A DNA stretch of 64,000 nucleotides, taken from assembly GCA_033064195.1 (NCBI GenBank), contig JARBJD010000053.1, forward strand, positions 248,001 to 312,000. The letters are read 5' to 3'. Positions 11,700 through 22,633 of the stretch are shown here, piece after piece. How positions within the stretch are numbered: the first letter of the stretch is position 1; each line of letters begins with the position of its first letter. The notes under the pieces are model-generated. The model had not been told where the DNA came from and searched no databases. It worked only from the letters and a program-made list of their open reading frames with translations. This stretch comes from Blattamonas nauphoetae. Its lineage: Eukaryota; Preaxostyla; Oxymonadida. The position numbers and the translations under genes are program-made.

Positions 11700-12496
11700 C
11701 AACTCAAGAATGGAGCGAAAGGAAGTTCACGTTGTTGACTGTGTTGTGATTGACAGCTCGCCGTTTCGGGAGTCAGATGGAGAGAAGATGAATGGCGGAG
11801 TTGTTGTGTGGAGTGGGGGGAAGGGCCAAGTTGTGGTTGATGTTGGCGGAAGCTGGTTTGAAGAAACTCGCGTTTCGAAGCAATATTTGGAGCGAGACTC
11901 GATTGGAATCCCTATTATGTCTCCGAAGCGGAAGATTGTGCATTCTTTATTGTCTGATGTGCCAGCAGGACTTGTTGTGAGTGGAGGTGATTGTGTGCCT
12001 GTGATTGCTCGTCGTGGATCGTCGTTCAGTGGATGCTCTCTTCGCGTGGAGAAGAAACAGACAGAAACAACGACACAACATAACAAGAATGAACTCTGAA
12101 CTCCATCTCGCTGTCTTGACTCTTTATTCAACCGTCTTCATTTGGTGCTTTCATCTTTATTCAACTTCTTTTATTGTCACTTCATCACGTGTCTTATGAG
12201 AAAACAATGGTCTGAAGAATGGTGACGGTAGCGATATGCGAACTGGTGAAGTGTGCTCCAACGGAGAATCAAAAATGCGGACAGTAACACAAACTGAAGT
12301 GAGTAGAGTGGTAATAATGACGATACTTCCCTTCACGATGAGGTCTGGCACAGCAACATGGAAGAGAATCAAAAGGAATGCAAACGGGATAAATGATGAG
12401 AGTGATGTGGAAGATCGTGAAATGTGGCGTGAGCGAATGAAGACGAGAATGACATTGAAGGAAGATCATCTTGTCAGGAAGGTAAAAATGAACGAC

Positions 12497-12562
12497 ATGG
12501 AAAGAAGATTGGATTGACATGGAATGAAGAATCGATTGACGTGGAAAGAAGACTTGGATGAC
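12497..12562. repeat. Three tandem 22-bp units
   Basis: Units 12497-12518, 12519-12540 and 12541-12562, variants of ATGGAAAGAAGATTGGATTG plus AC. They lie in the roughly 520-bp gap (12100-12620) between the two convergent receptor copies; nothing else recognisable is in that gap. Confidence 0.7.
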
Positions 12563-12620
12563 GTGAAATCATAGTGATGGTGAGTGAATGAAGTGAGCGT
12601 GAGAAGTGAAGTGAGGAGAG

Positions 12621-15600
12621 TCAAGATGGAACGAGTGCTATTGGATCATTCGATTTGTCAGCTGGAATCAGACTGAGTGTCTTCTCGATTGTGTCCAAGT
12701 CAGGTCTGTCATCTGGATTCAGAGACAGACATTGCGAGATCAGTTCTCGCATCTCTTCATTCTTCACTAGTTCCAGCTTTGGTCTCATTCCTGTCACAAT
12801 CTGTCGAGATGCATTCACAGCATCTTGCTCCCCATACGGCACAAAACCAGTCTCCATTTCCCACAAGATCAGGCCAAGACTAAAAACTGCCCCATGCACA
12901 GAGTTCATGTGTGGTTTGTTTTCGAGCACTTCGGGTGCATACCATCGAACTCCTTCGTTCACTGGCTGAGGTGCTGAGGGCTGAAAGTGTTGTGAAAACT
13001 GATTGAGGTGCGTGTGACGTGATGTCCAGATTCAGTTTCAAGCACACATTCTGTTGTGCATTGAAGAGAATGTTGTGAGCTGTCAGCGCTCGTAGGATCG
13101 CTTGATCTTTGTTTGTACTCGCTATTCCCTTTAATCCCCTCACAAGTTGAAGCTGGGCTTGTCGAATCTGAATCTCCCATTTGTTCTCGGAGTGGAGTGC
13201 TTTGTACAGTGTTCGAGCTTTCGACACAAAAACTGTATTCTTCATGTCTCCATTGCAAGGCAACACTTCTGCCATATTCTGAAAATCGATCAAATCAACA
13301 GTCTGTTCTGGTTCTTTCCTTTCGGTTTCTTTGTCCGGTCGTGAAGATGAGAACGTGTGAACAGAATTCACGCCGATTCGGTTGTCTGTTACAATCTCCA
13401 TCTTCTCTTCTTCGAATGGAAGTGTGTCAGATTCTCTCATTTCTTCCTTGTTGGGTCCTTTCTTTTGATTGTTTCTTCTTCTTCGCCAGCAAACAATCAC
13501 AATCACCAAAACAATCAGAAATAGAACTGAGACAGCGATCACAACAGGAAGCCACCATTTCATGTTCTCACTCACAGCTTGTGCTCGACGATCTGCTGCG
13601 TTCTTCTGAATCACAAATGAAGTGTTTGTGATTTCATCCTTTCCAAAAGCCAAACGACCTCGCCATTCCAAAGAATCGTCGAACGAAGAGAGGGACGAGA
13701 GAGGAAGCGAAAGAAGAATCGTTGTCTCGTTGAAGTGGCTTGTCGAATCCTGAGTGAGTGGAAACTGTTTTTGCTGTCCCTCAGTTCCATCTTTCTTCTT
13801 CTCAAACACTTCCAGCAACAGTGAACACGGAATCAGCGTCTCTCCTTTGATCGTGACATTGAATGCTTGATCCGTCTTTGTCTTGTTCAGTGTGCTCGTC
13901 GACGATGACGAGAGTGTTGGGATGAAGAAAGGAGCGTTGACATTCACATCGTCTCCACTCAACGAGCAGTCTTCGTGTGACAGCCAAAGATGAGGATGTT
14001 TGTCGGAGGAACCATCTCCTCCACTCAAACTCCCAACCTCAACCTCTCCTCCATCCGAGCATCGAATGTTATGGCGAAGAGATGGGAATATAGAAGAGTG
14101 AGGAGAGTTGTCGTGGATTATTCCACCTTCGATTGTCAGTGTTTCTCCCTTCATGCTGATGGCTCCTTGCGAGAGATGGGAGAAGGTCGATGATGTGATT
14201 GTGGTTGTCGCGTGTTCAAGAACAATCGCTCCTCCTTTCCACGAACAGAGAGAGTCTCCCGAATTCCACATTTCAGATGAGGTCGACGTGAGCGAACATG
14301 TCTCCATTGTCAAGTGACCTCCAACCATTCGAATGAAGATCAGCGAAGGCGAATCTGACAGAACAACATCAACTTGATGAATCCAAAGGCTTCCACCAAC
14401 AACTTCAATCATTCCTTCTCCATCTAACTCTGACGACGACGATGAGGGAGACACAAACAGTTCAGGTTTTTGAGACGGTCCAGATTCAATCTTAACGACA
14501 TGTTCAGACCCGATTCTCACTTGCTCCTTCTGCGTCGTGTTGTTGATGATCGAAATCGACAGCGATGAAATCCGAATCCCTTCCACAATCTTCCATCCAT
14601 CCTCGATCGAATGGCACGGGCGTGTTTTATCTCCACAAAACGGTGTCGAATCCGACGAATCAGAATTCACCAAAATCACGAAAGGATCGAGTAGAGAGCC
14701 AGTCGTGTCAGTGATCGGGGAAACAAAAAATGTTTCTCCATCATCTTCCTTCATTGCTTCAATCGAGGTGATCTGGTATTTTGTGTTGTGTTGGAGTGTT
14801 GTCGGCCATCCAATTTGATGCTCCAATGATTTCGCTTCGGTTTCAGTGGTGATGGTGGAGATGAATGAGAGCGACTCGTTCAGAGTGACATTCAGTGAGT
14901 TCCCAACAATCAGGTCTGTTCCTGTCAGCAGAACAAAACAGCCAGTGTGAAGCTTGTTCGAGAAGACAAACTCCATCTTTGTGATTTTCGGAGGGAAAGG
15001 AACAACGATTTTGATTCCATCGTTCACAACAAAGTTGCTCTCATCCACAGAGACTGTCTTCAGATAGTAATCCTTCCCAAATGCGACGTGAGTGGCGGTT
15101 TCCTTTTCTGCAGTCAAAAACCGAACAGAGCAGTGTGTTTCATCAACCGTTTCGATTTTAGCAATCGAAGTCCAGTTGCATGATTTGGCAGAGAGTTTGA
15201 GGAATCCAAGATTCAACCGAAGCTTCCTTCCTTCCAGAGTCACAACTAATTCTGTGCGAGCTGGGTTGAGAACTCGCGTTGCACATTTTTCGATGCGAGC
15301 TGGTTCGATTGGTGTTTGGATGGTTGTCTTGTCGTTTTCAAAATGGATTGTCGTGGAACCCTTCGAGATGTTCACAACTTTGTATTCTGTGCCGTATTCT
15401 AGTTGACCCTTTCGTTTTTCCGATTCGGTCTCAAATGGATACAGTTGAGCGTCAAGCGGTGCGAGGTATCCTGATCCATCTGTTTCAAGAATCAAAACTT
15501 TCTGATGAGGCGTCGTCTCATCAGAGTGAACAGATTCCAACGTCAGTTCGAACGAGGAGTCGATGGGAAGAGCAATAGAATCGAACGACAATCTCACAAA

Positions 15601-18600
15601 GTTGATTCCCAACGCAGAATCACCCAAGCTGATGGAGAGCAGACGAGGAGGGACAGGAATCGTTGTGAAGACCAAGCCATTCTCGAAGAAAATCGGTGTC
15701 GATCCCTGATTCACATCAATCACTTCGTATCGCGTGTTGTACGACAGATCAACAATCGGGGGATCTGACAAGTCGAACAGAACTGCTTTCATCACTCCGT
15801 TTCCATCCACATCGAACGTGGCGGTCACTGTCACGTTGTTCGATGCAATCGAGTTCATAGACAGCGTCACATTGAAGGAACCTGACATCCCAATCCCCGA
15901 AACTGAGATCGTCGCGTCCTTTTCATCAGCTGAATACACAACAGACGCATCAAGAAATGTCAGACGAGCTGGTTCACCAGGAACAGAGAATGTCACATCA
16001 GCATCCACAACTGACACCTCTCCATCAACTGTGAACTCAGTGATCAGATATTTCGTATCGAATGACAGCGGACAGTTGGTATTCCCAAAGAGCGTCACAG
16101 AGTGCGTGTGAGTCGCAGATGACGAATCAACAGCGAGTGTTCCACTCAACACAATCCCCTCACCATTTGATGGCGTCTCTTTGACCTTCTCAACTGTCAC
16201 GTTGAATTTCTTCTCTCCTCCCAACTTCACTCCTTTCAGTGTCACAAGTGCCGATTTGTTTCGGTCTCCTCCCAGCGAGCATTCTGCCGATGTGATTCGG
16301 ATGGGTTCAGGCGGAGTCGAGAATGGCTGTTCAGAGACAACAGCCACAACTGAAGAACTGTTCATTCCACAAACACAATATTCTGTTCCATACTTCAGAG
16401 TACCTGTCTGTTTGTACACTTCCACCAGAACGAACCCAGCAGCGATGTCAGACGATGTGATCGTGAGAGAAATCGTTTCTAAAGGCGTTTCAGTTGTGTT
16501 CAGAGTGAGTGTGAAGTCGTCCAGAGGCATTCGTTCTTTCGAGAGAGTCAGGTTCAGAATGTTCTCATTGGTTGAGTGGAAGTTACACAAAATTGAAGAA
16601 AGAGTCGGCCCGAGTGGTGTTGTGAATGTTGAGGATGTGAACAGGATGTGTTCGTCGTCCTTCCCATCCTCCTTGAGAATGATCGATTCAATCGTGTATT
16701 CTGTGTTGTATTCCAGTTGTCCACTTCCTCCAATTTTCACTGTTGATGTTCCAGCACTTGCCGAGCTGAATAAAACTGGGAAGGAATGACCCGATGTCAA
16801 TGTCACTGTGAATGTCTTGTCAGATGGCAGATACTCACCAGAAACCGAAAGATCAAAAGTGGACGAGCTCACCTCTGTTTGAGGGACGATTGAGGTGATT
16901 CGAGGAGGATGAGGCACTTCGACGAAGATTCCACTGTTCACTGCAATCGACGACGAGCCTGACCCAACTGACACCAATTCGTATTTCCCTCCAAACACAA
17001 CATGCGAGCTGTCCTCATTCGATCCAATCAAAAATTTCACAAAACACTTCGTCGATGTCACGTTGAAGATTCCTCCACTCGAAGAGATCGAGCCAGATGA
17101 TCTTGAGAGCACCACTGTCTGCCCTGACGATGACAACGCCCTCCCACTCAGCTCAACAATCGCCACATCCTTCATTCCATTCAGCGAACATCCTCCTCCT
17201 TCGATTCGAGCTGGTTCAATTGGCGTAGTGAACTTCACTGTGTCGACCAGTTCGATTTCTGTTTCCGTCTGTTCACTTTCTGGTTTCCACAGAACTCGAG
17301 TCACTTCGTATTCTGTCGACCATTCCAGTCTGTCTTTTGCTGTCGATGGATAAAGAGGGGCTGTTCCTGAAAGAGTCGTCGAGTCTGAGTAAGACAGCGT
17401 GATGTTCAATATCTTCTCTCCATTCTTGACCAGCATCGAGGAACTCCCTTCCTCAAGCATGGCTCCCTTCACAACGATCTCTGACCTGTTCCATCCATCC
17501 AGTGTTGAAGAAGCGTCGAAAATGACAGGTCCGAGGGAGATCCCGATTGAATAGTCTTTGATTGTCGCTTCTCGCGGAGTGTAGTCGGCTTTTGGCAGAA
17601 TTCCATTCTCTCCAGACGACACGACAGCTCGTCCGACATTGGACGATGTCGTGTCACTTCCGAACACGACATGGACAACTCTAGGAACATTCGACCCATC
17701 CAGCAGCACATTCATCGTTCCCTTGATCGACTTTGTTGTGACTACTCTCACTGTCGCTTCATCTTCATCAAAAGAGACATACATCGACTGGATTGTGAGA
17801 GTTGTGTCGATCTGCGGCACAAGAGAGTGTTCAGAATCCGGATCTGAGCTCAAATAAACGTTCGGCAAGCCTGACGTCGAATCGCAGAACTGAATCATGT
17901 CGGAGGTGATTCGGTTCAAAGCAATGCCGGATAAAAACATGTCATTTCCTTTCGTATCCTTTGTACAGGCACATCCTCTGAACTGAAGGAACGAGAGAGA
18001 CATCGTGCTGCTCCCGAAAAAAAGGGAGATGGCACCGCTTCGAAGCTGTGATGAGCAATCAACGAAGGCGCTGTTTGAAATAGTGAAGACTTCGGCGATG
18101 ATAGACACAGCACCGTCGTGTCTTGCTTTGGATTGCTCGAAGAAGCTGGTGTCGATCAACGTGGTTGAGGCCCAGTGGATGAGGATGCTGCCTGCCATGC
18201 TAATTTCGGTTCCTTTGAGGTCCGTTGAACATTCTGTGAACGACGATCCAGAGACAGAGATTGGATATTTCCTGTCGAGTGGACAAGTGACATGAACAGC
18301 TCCTCCATCATCGTTGGTTGCAGTGCATCGGCAGTTGTGGAAGAAGCATGTCCTAACGGTGAGCGAGGACGAGGTCTCCCAAAGGAAGATCGCTGCTCCT
18401 CCCTGGTTGTCATATGTCGCGACTTTCATGTTGTTGAACGTGCAGAGAGTGAAAGTGACTGAGGTTACGTCGTAGGTCACGTTGTTCAGACGACCAATGT
18501 GAGTTTGGGTGCGGTTTTCGAAGGAGAATTCTTTGACTGTGTTTCGTTCGCGGATGCACGAGGAGAAGGAAGTGTTCAGACATGTCAAGCTCCCTCCCAA

Positions 18601-19500
18601 GTTCGGCGACAGCATTCCTGTCCCGCTGTCGTGGTTCGTGCTGTGTGACACGGAATTTCCAACCACTCGCTGAGACACTTCACTCCCGAACAGTTGCTGG
18701 CTGAGCGAGAAATCAGACGATGAAACATTCACAAGACTGCTTTCGAGGAGATTTGTGTCCACGTGGAGAACAGTATCAAACGCACGGCAAGAGTTGAACG
18801 TGAACAGAGGACCAGTTCCAAGCGGAAAGTGCTGATTGTTCATCGAAAGGCCTTCTCCACAAATCGAAAGACTTTGACCTAATTCATTGTCTGCTGTCGT
18901 ATCCTTCTTCATTTGCATTCCAGAATCAATCCCACGTGTGTTTTGAGATGTCCCGACAAGCGGAAGAACGATGTTCGATGTCGATTTGTGAGAGCTTCGG
19001 ATAATCTGGATTTGAGATCCGGGTCCATCCAGATCACCTCTCACAATGAACGGTGGACATTCCATGTTAGAAATGATCTCGCTTCGGACGATTGTCAAAT
19101 CAGACGACGAAAGCAGACACGCCGACCTTCCTGACTTTCCCACATCCAAACACCACGAAATCATGCACAGCGTACTGTTCTGTACATCGAACAACCACGT
19201 CTTGGGAGTGCTGTCAACATTTTTACTGTGCACTGTGTTTTGGGTTAGAGATCTGATACTTGATTTTGTCGATTCTTCAGCAACGGATAGTCGGGTCATG
19301 TTTCCACATAAGTTCATGCGTGTCGATTCGATCATAAATGATTCTGTTGAAAACCATCCTGATTCGAACTGGATCACCGTTGGTTCAGCATTTGAGTCAT
19401 TCCAATTTTGGTTCGTTTTCTCTGCAAAAACGGTTTTGAAATCCCCACAAACAGGACCCATCGAGTGAAATACATTGATTAGTGTGAGTAAGGTGATCAT
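12621..19500 (-). CDS. Receptor copy B: secreted beta-helix / Ig-like repeats, TM, pseudokinase
   Basis: About 2286 aa if a 19-nt gap (12981-12999) is removed. Start ATG at 19500 gives a short signal peptide (MITLLTLINVFHS). Residues about 100-550 are beta-helix-like, with repeated F-x-NC and GGA rungs. About 760-1600 hold eight Ig/IPT-like repeats of about 100 aa, each opening with EPARI, PPRIT or LGPTL. A second beta-helix follows from about 1607 (STPFCGDKTRPCHSIEDGWK) to 1850. One membrane span lies at about 1982-2005 (VVIAVSVLFLIVLVIVIVCW), followed by RRRR. The cytoplasmic tail is a shortened protein kinase fold: TAHNILFN stands where HRDLKPENIL is expected, the DFG motif is not visible, but VRWYAPEVL, FSLGLILWEMETG and DDRPDL are present. 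Family knowledge suggests a membrane sensor; loss of the catalytic Asp and DFG suggests a pseudokinase. It may bind ligands or bacteria outside the cell, but this is inference. Confidence 0.8.
12981..12999 (-). other. 19-nt gap in receptor B: tiny intron or frameshift
   Basis: On the coding strand it reads GTTTTCACAACACTTTCAG, with GT and TTTCAG borders. Removing it joins SHAPQS to PSAPQPVNEGVRWYAPEV and restores the kinase C-lobe. Nineteen nt is shorter than every other intron inferred here (shortest 22), so a one-base indel remains a fair alternative. Confidence 0.5.
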
Positions 19501-19705
19501 CGCAAATTTATCGATTCTCGTACGACGATGATGAGAGGATCAAGATTGGATCAACCCTTAGTTTACAATAAACCGAAATGTGTGAATATAACTTCAGAGT
19601 ATGGTCGGTTCAATTTCAACTGTTAAAAAAGACTTTGAAGGGAAAGATGTCGAGAATAGTTCATTCCCAAAGAATTCATGATTTCGCAGGAAAAGATCCT
19701 CGAGT

Positions 19706-20362
19706 TCAACCCATCTGGTGATGATTCATCGCAAAGCAGTGTTTGTTCCAGTCCATCTCCGAACCCTTCTTGATTCCATCCATGACGACCCACACACTCA
19801 ATTCATTGATGTCATCATCAATCACGGTGGGAAGAAGAGACTGGAAGATCATTGGGATGTGAGACGAACAGACATAGTCCAGTGTCGGTTGGTGAAATGG
19901 ACTCGCCTCAAAGATTTTGGTGAGTGACAGCGCGACTTCCTTGAATTCATCGTTCCACGACAAAAGGCGATGATTGCGACTGATCTGGACGAGAGATGGT
20001 TCCATTGGGATCAACACTTCATTCAGGACCACATTTTGGACTGATTGAGTGTCAATGACAGAATCTGTCGAGAAATCTTCATGTATTTCGTGGTCGGAGA
20101 GTCGAATGCCACATTTGATAATTGCAAGAGTATCCTTCACGATGCCCTGATCATCGATCACAGAAAGGTCGCGCAGGTGAGGTGTTGAAAGGAGTCTGGG
20201 AACGAGTTGTGAGGCAACAATGGCAAGACGGTTGGAAAATGAACAGAATATGAGGCAGCCGGGAATTAAGTAGAGAGTATCCCGAACAATCGATGTATGG
20301 AACGATAAGAGGAGGGTACTGACCGAATCAACAAATATGACAGCTGATGCGGTCGTTTTCAA
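19706..20362 (-). pseudogene. Truncated ARM-like repeat protein, 218 aa
   Basis: Matches the C-terminal two thirds of its upstream neighbour (20382-21377): NVVLNEVLIPMEPSLVQISRNH against EIVFKQILLPSADYLRHLCRNH, and PFHQPTLDYVCSSHIP against PCYQPTLDFIQILPVF. The N-terminal portion is missing, and the C-terminus ends before the neighbour's last 70 residues. Helical, leucine-rich character suggests ARM/HEAT-type folding. The gap to the neighbour is only 19 bp on the same strand. A tandem duplicate that has lost its front is the simplest reading. Confidence 0.55.
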
Positions 20363-20381
20363 TCTCGGACAATCTTGGTGC

Positions 20382-21377
20382 CTATTCTGGCAATGGGACG
20401 TTGATTCCCATTCTGTTGTATAACGTGATCATCGACTCCACAACAAACTCTCCCATGAAAGAGCTGACATAGTTTTGAAGTCGTTGTTCGTATGCTTCTT
20501 CAATTCCTTCCATTCTCAGTGAACGATCAATCACGGCAGTTGATTGGCGATGTTGGCTCCCTCTGTTCATCCATGCTTGCTGAAAAGTTTCGATTTCGCC
20601 TTCGAAATTCCAAATCGAGAACTCCGATTCGAAAAACGTAAAAGCAGTTGGTAACGTGATAAATACGGGCAATATCTGAATAAAATCCAACGTTGGTTGA
20701 TAACATGGACATATCGTGAGTAGTCGCGGAAGAAGAGACATGAATGCATCAGACAGTTCTCGATCAACGATCGAGACGTGGTTCCGGCAGAGATGCCGAA
20801 GATAATCGGCAGATGGGAGGAGGATTTGTTTGAACACGATCTCATGAACTGTTTGCTGGTCATTGGGATCGTCGATTTTGAGATTTTCTAGCCCGTCTGG
20901 GGTGGAGAGCCAGACTGATGATAAGACGATGGATATGAAGCAGGAGTGGATTTTTTTCGCTTCTTCAAACGAAAGTGACAATATATTGAGTGACGAGATG
21001 AGTTTTGGGATCAAGTTCGCTTTGATGAGTCGTAGGTGGACATCGGGTGGGCAGATTACGAGGAGACGGTAGAGAAACTTCATCGCGGCAATGATAATTC
21101 TCGTATTGGTCGACGAAACGAGCACAACGATTGAATTGACGAATGGATCCAGATATTCATCCGATGGTGTTGGTTCAAAGTTCAGTATGAAGTGACCAGG
21201 ATCGTCGTCATCGAAACTTTTCCTAATCCGTTTGAGACAAGAGACTACTTTCCTCTCAAATGTGTCATCGGACGGATGGACATCATTCATCGTTTGCATC
21301 AGAGAGCGATAAATGGTTGTTCTGTTTGAATCTGAGAATGTGATGTCTTCATCAAAATTACGGAAGGCTGAATTCAA
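20382..21377 (-). CDS. ARM/HEAT-like repeat protein of unknown function, 331 aa
   Basis: Start at 21377 (MNSAFRNFDEDITF); stop TAA at 20382. The N-terminal 60 residues are acidic and charged (FDDDDPGHF). The rest is predicted all-helical with repeating hydrophobic helices: VNSIVVLVSSTNTRIIIAAM, FLYRLLVICPP, NLIPKLISSLNIL. No catalytic motif is seen. Lineage-specific families of such single-exon helical proteins are common in oxymonad and other metamonad genomes. The truncated paralogue directly downstream shows recent tandem duplication. Function unknown. Confidence 0.6.
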   Translation of the reverse strand: MNSAFRNFDEDITFSDSNRTTIYRSLMQTMNDVHPSDDTFERKVVSCLKRIRKSFDDDDPGHFILNFEPTPSDEYLDPFVNSIVVLVSSTNTRIIIAAMKFLYRLLVICPPDVHLRLIKANLIPKLISSLNILSLSFEEAKKIHSCFISIVLSSVWLSTPDGLENLKIDDPNDQQTVHEIVFKQILLPSADYLRHLCRNHVSIVDRELSDAFMSLLPRLLTICPCYQPTLDFIQILPVFITLPTAFTFFESEFSIWNFEGEIETFQQAWMNRGSQHRQSTAVIDRSLRMEGIEEAYEQRLQNYVSSFMGEFVVESMITLYNRMGINVPLPE

Positions 21378-21743
21378 TATCGCGGGTAAGAATCACAAAA
21401 AGACGTACCAGAATGTGTGTGTGGGCACAAGGGATTAGAGCTCGGCATTGGATCACTCATTGCCTCAGGCAATTCTTCAAACTGGAAATGATGGGTTGTT
21501 TCTGACAATCGTGATAGACAAAATGAATAGTTATCGGGACGTGAGTGAATGTTAAAAATAAAGCGGACATCAATCTGCTAGATTCAGAAATAGGAAAGGA
21601 GTGATTTCAATCTGAATAGTGACAAGTCAAACAAAGGGACTCGATCGATTTCTCCATCAAGAAAACGACCAAATCGAAAACATGATTTTACTATCCATCT
21701 TACTATTCCCACGATGTTACCTCCATAATTCACCAACCTCTTT
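21378..21743. other. Gap without recognisable gene
   Basis: About 365 bp between the ARM-like gene and the broken end of receptor copy C; nothing recognised on either strand. Confidence 0.5.
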
Positions 21744-22248
21744 TCAATCGCTTTTCAACTCCAACGTGAACGCCAACTTCGAAGAAGAATCTACCAAATC
21801 GAAGATATTGACAGTCACTCGTTGACACACTTCACTCCCGAACAGCTGCTTGCCTGGCGAGAAAGGAGAAGAAGATGTCATGTTCAAAAGATTGGTTTGG
21901 ATGAGATTTGTGTCCATTTGAAGGACACAGCCAGAGGCAGCTAAAGATGATTCCAGTTCAGTCAGGCCAAACGAGAAGAGAGGGCCAGTTCCTCCAATCA
22001 AGTAATTCGAGTCCAGCAACAGACCAGTTCCAACAATCGTGATCGCCTGAGCTTGGACAGTCACGGATTCTGGTCGGTGAATGGTGAGATCAACAAATGG
22101 GGCGAGAGAACTGGTTCTCGAGTAGTGTGTCACATCCGATAGGATAATCACTGATCCCAATTTTGGCTCATCGTTTTCTGATGTCCTGATCATGAATGGG
22201 GATGAATCGCCATTTGATGTGATCGAGCTTGATGAAAAACGGACATTA

Positions 22249-22460
22249 CAGCTCGACTAGTTCTGAAATGCATTTGAATTGTTCAGAAATAGATTTTAAT
22301 TATTCAGAAATGAACATAATTGTTCAGAAATGTACTTTAATTTTTCAGAAATGAACATAATTGTTCAGAAATGAACAGAGATTGTTCAGAAATGAACAGT
22401 GATTCTTCCCAAATGAACAGTGATTTTTCTGAAATGAATACTAATTTTTCATAAATGAAG
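22249..22460. repeat. Left inverted repeat with iterated TTCAGAAATGAACA units
   Basis: About eight to nine diverging units at roughly 25-bp spacing following the 19-bp terminal repeat. Units nearer the interior are more diverged. Likely transposase binding array. Confidence 0.8.
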
Positions 22461-22633
22461 GATCAAAATGAGTTGTCCAGATGCAATTTTGAAGCTATAT
22501 TCAGGCTTCTGAAAAATGAAAAAAAGTTGATCGAACCCTTAAATTGTCTAAAAAAATTCCGCGTAACCATTTCCAATTGTGACATCAGATGATAAACGGA
22601 GAAGATTTTTCTGGAAAATCATCGTGAAATTTC

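Larger units (their letters stand above)
3847..12099 (+). pseudogene. Receptor copy A: beta-helix / Ig-like repeat surface protein, broken
   Basis: Paralogue of the 12621-19500 gene. The frame is open from about 3847, but that point lies after a TGA and the copy lacks the signal peptide found in copy B. Block order is the same: beta-helix repeats with short SCAF- and GGAI-type rungs (about 4406-5150), then about seven Ig-like repeats each starting EPARI, PPKI or similar (about 5770-8250). Breaks: (1) in-frame TAG at 4397-4399 where copy B has serine (M-L-S-PNLGG); (2) homology to B stops at about 8260, where a 1.6 kb foreign segment enters; (3) it resumes at about 9882 as the second beta-helix (FDPSLSFTTGG ... 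CGTFSTPCGSIAIGWK); (4) a 935-bp transposon sits at 10765-11699, and taking it and one 8-bp duplicate out restores the frame exactly. It ends at 12099 without the transmembrane and kinase parts of copy B. Confidence 0.8.

Noticed and set aside
12236-12517. Small charged protein gene
   Set aside because: It overlaps the 22-bp tandem units in the convergent gap, has no conserved feature, and looks like repeat-driven open frame.
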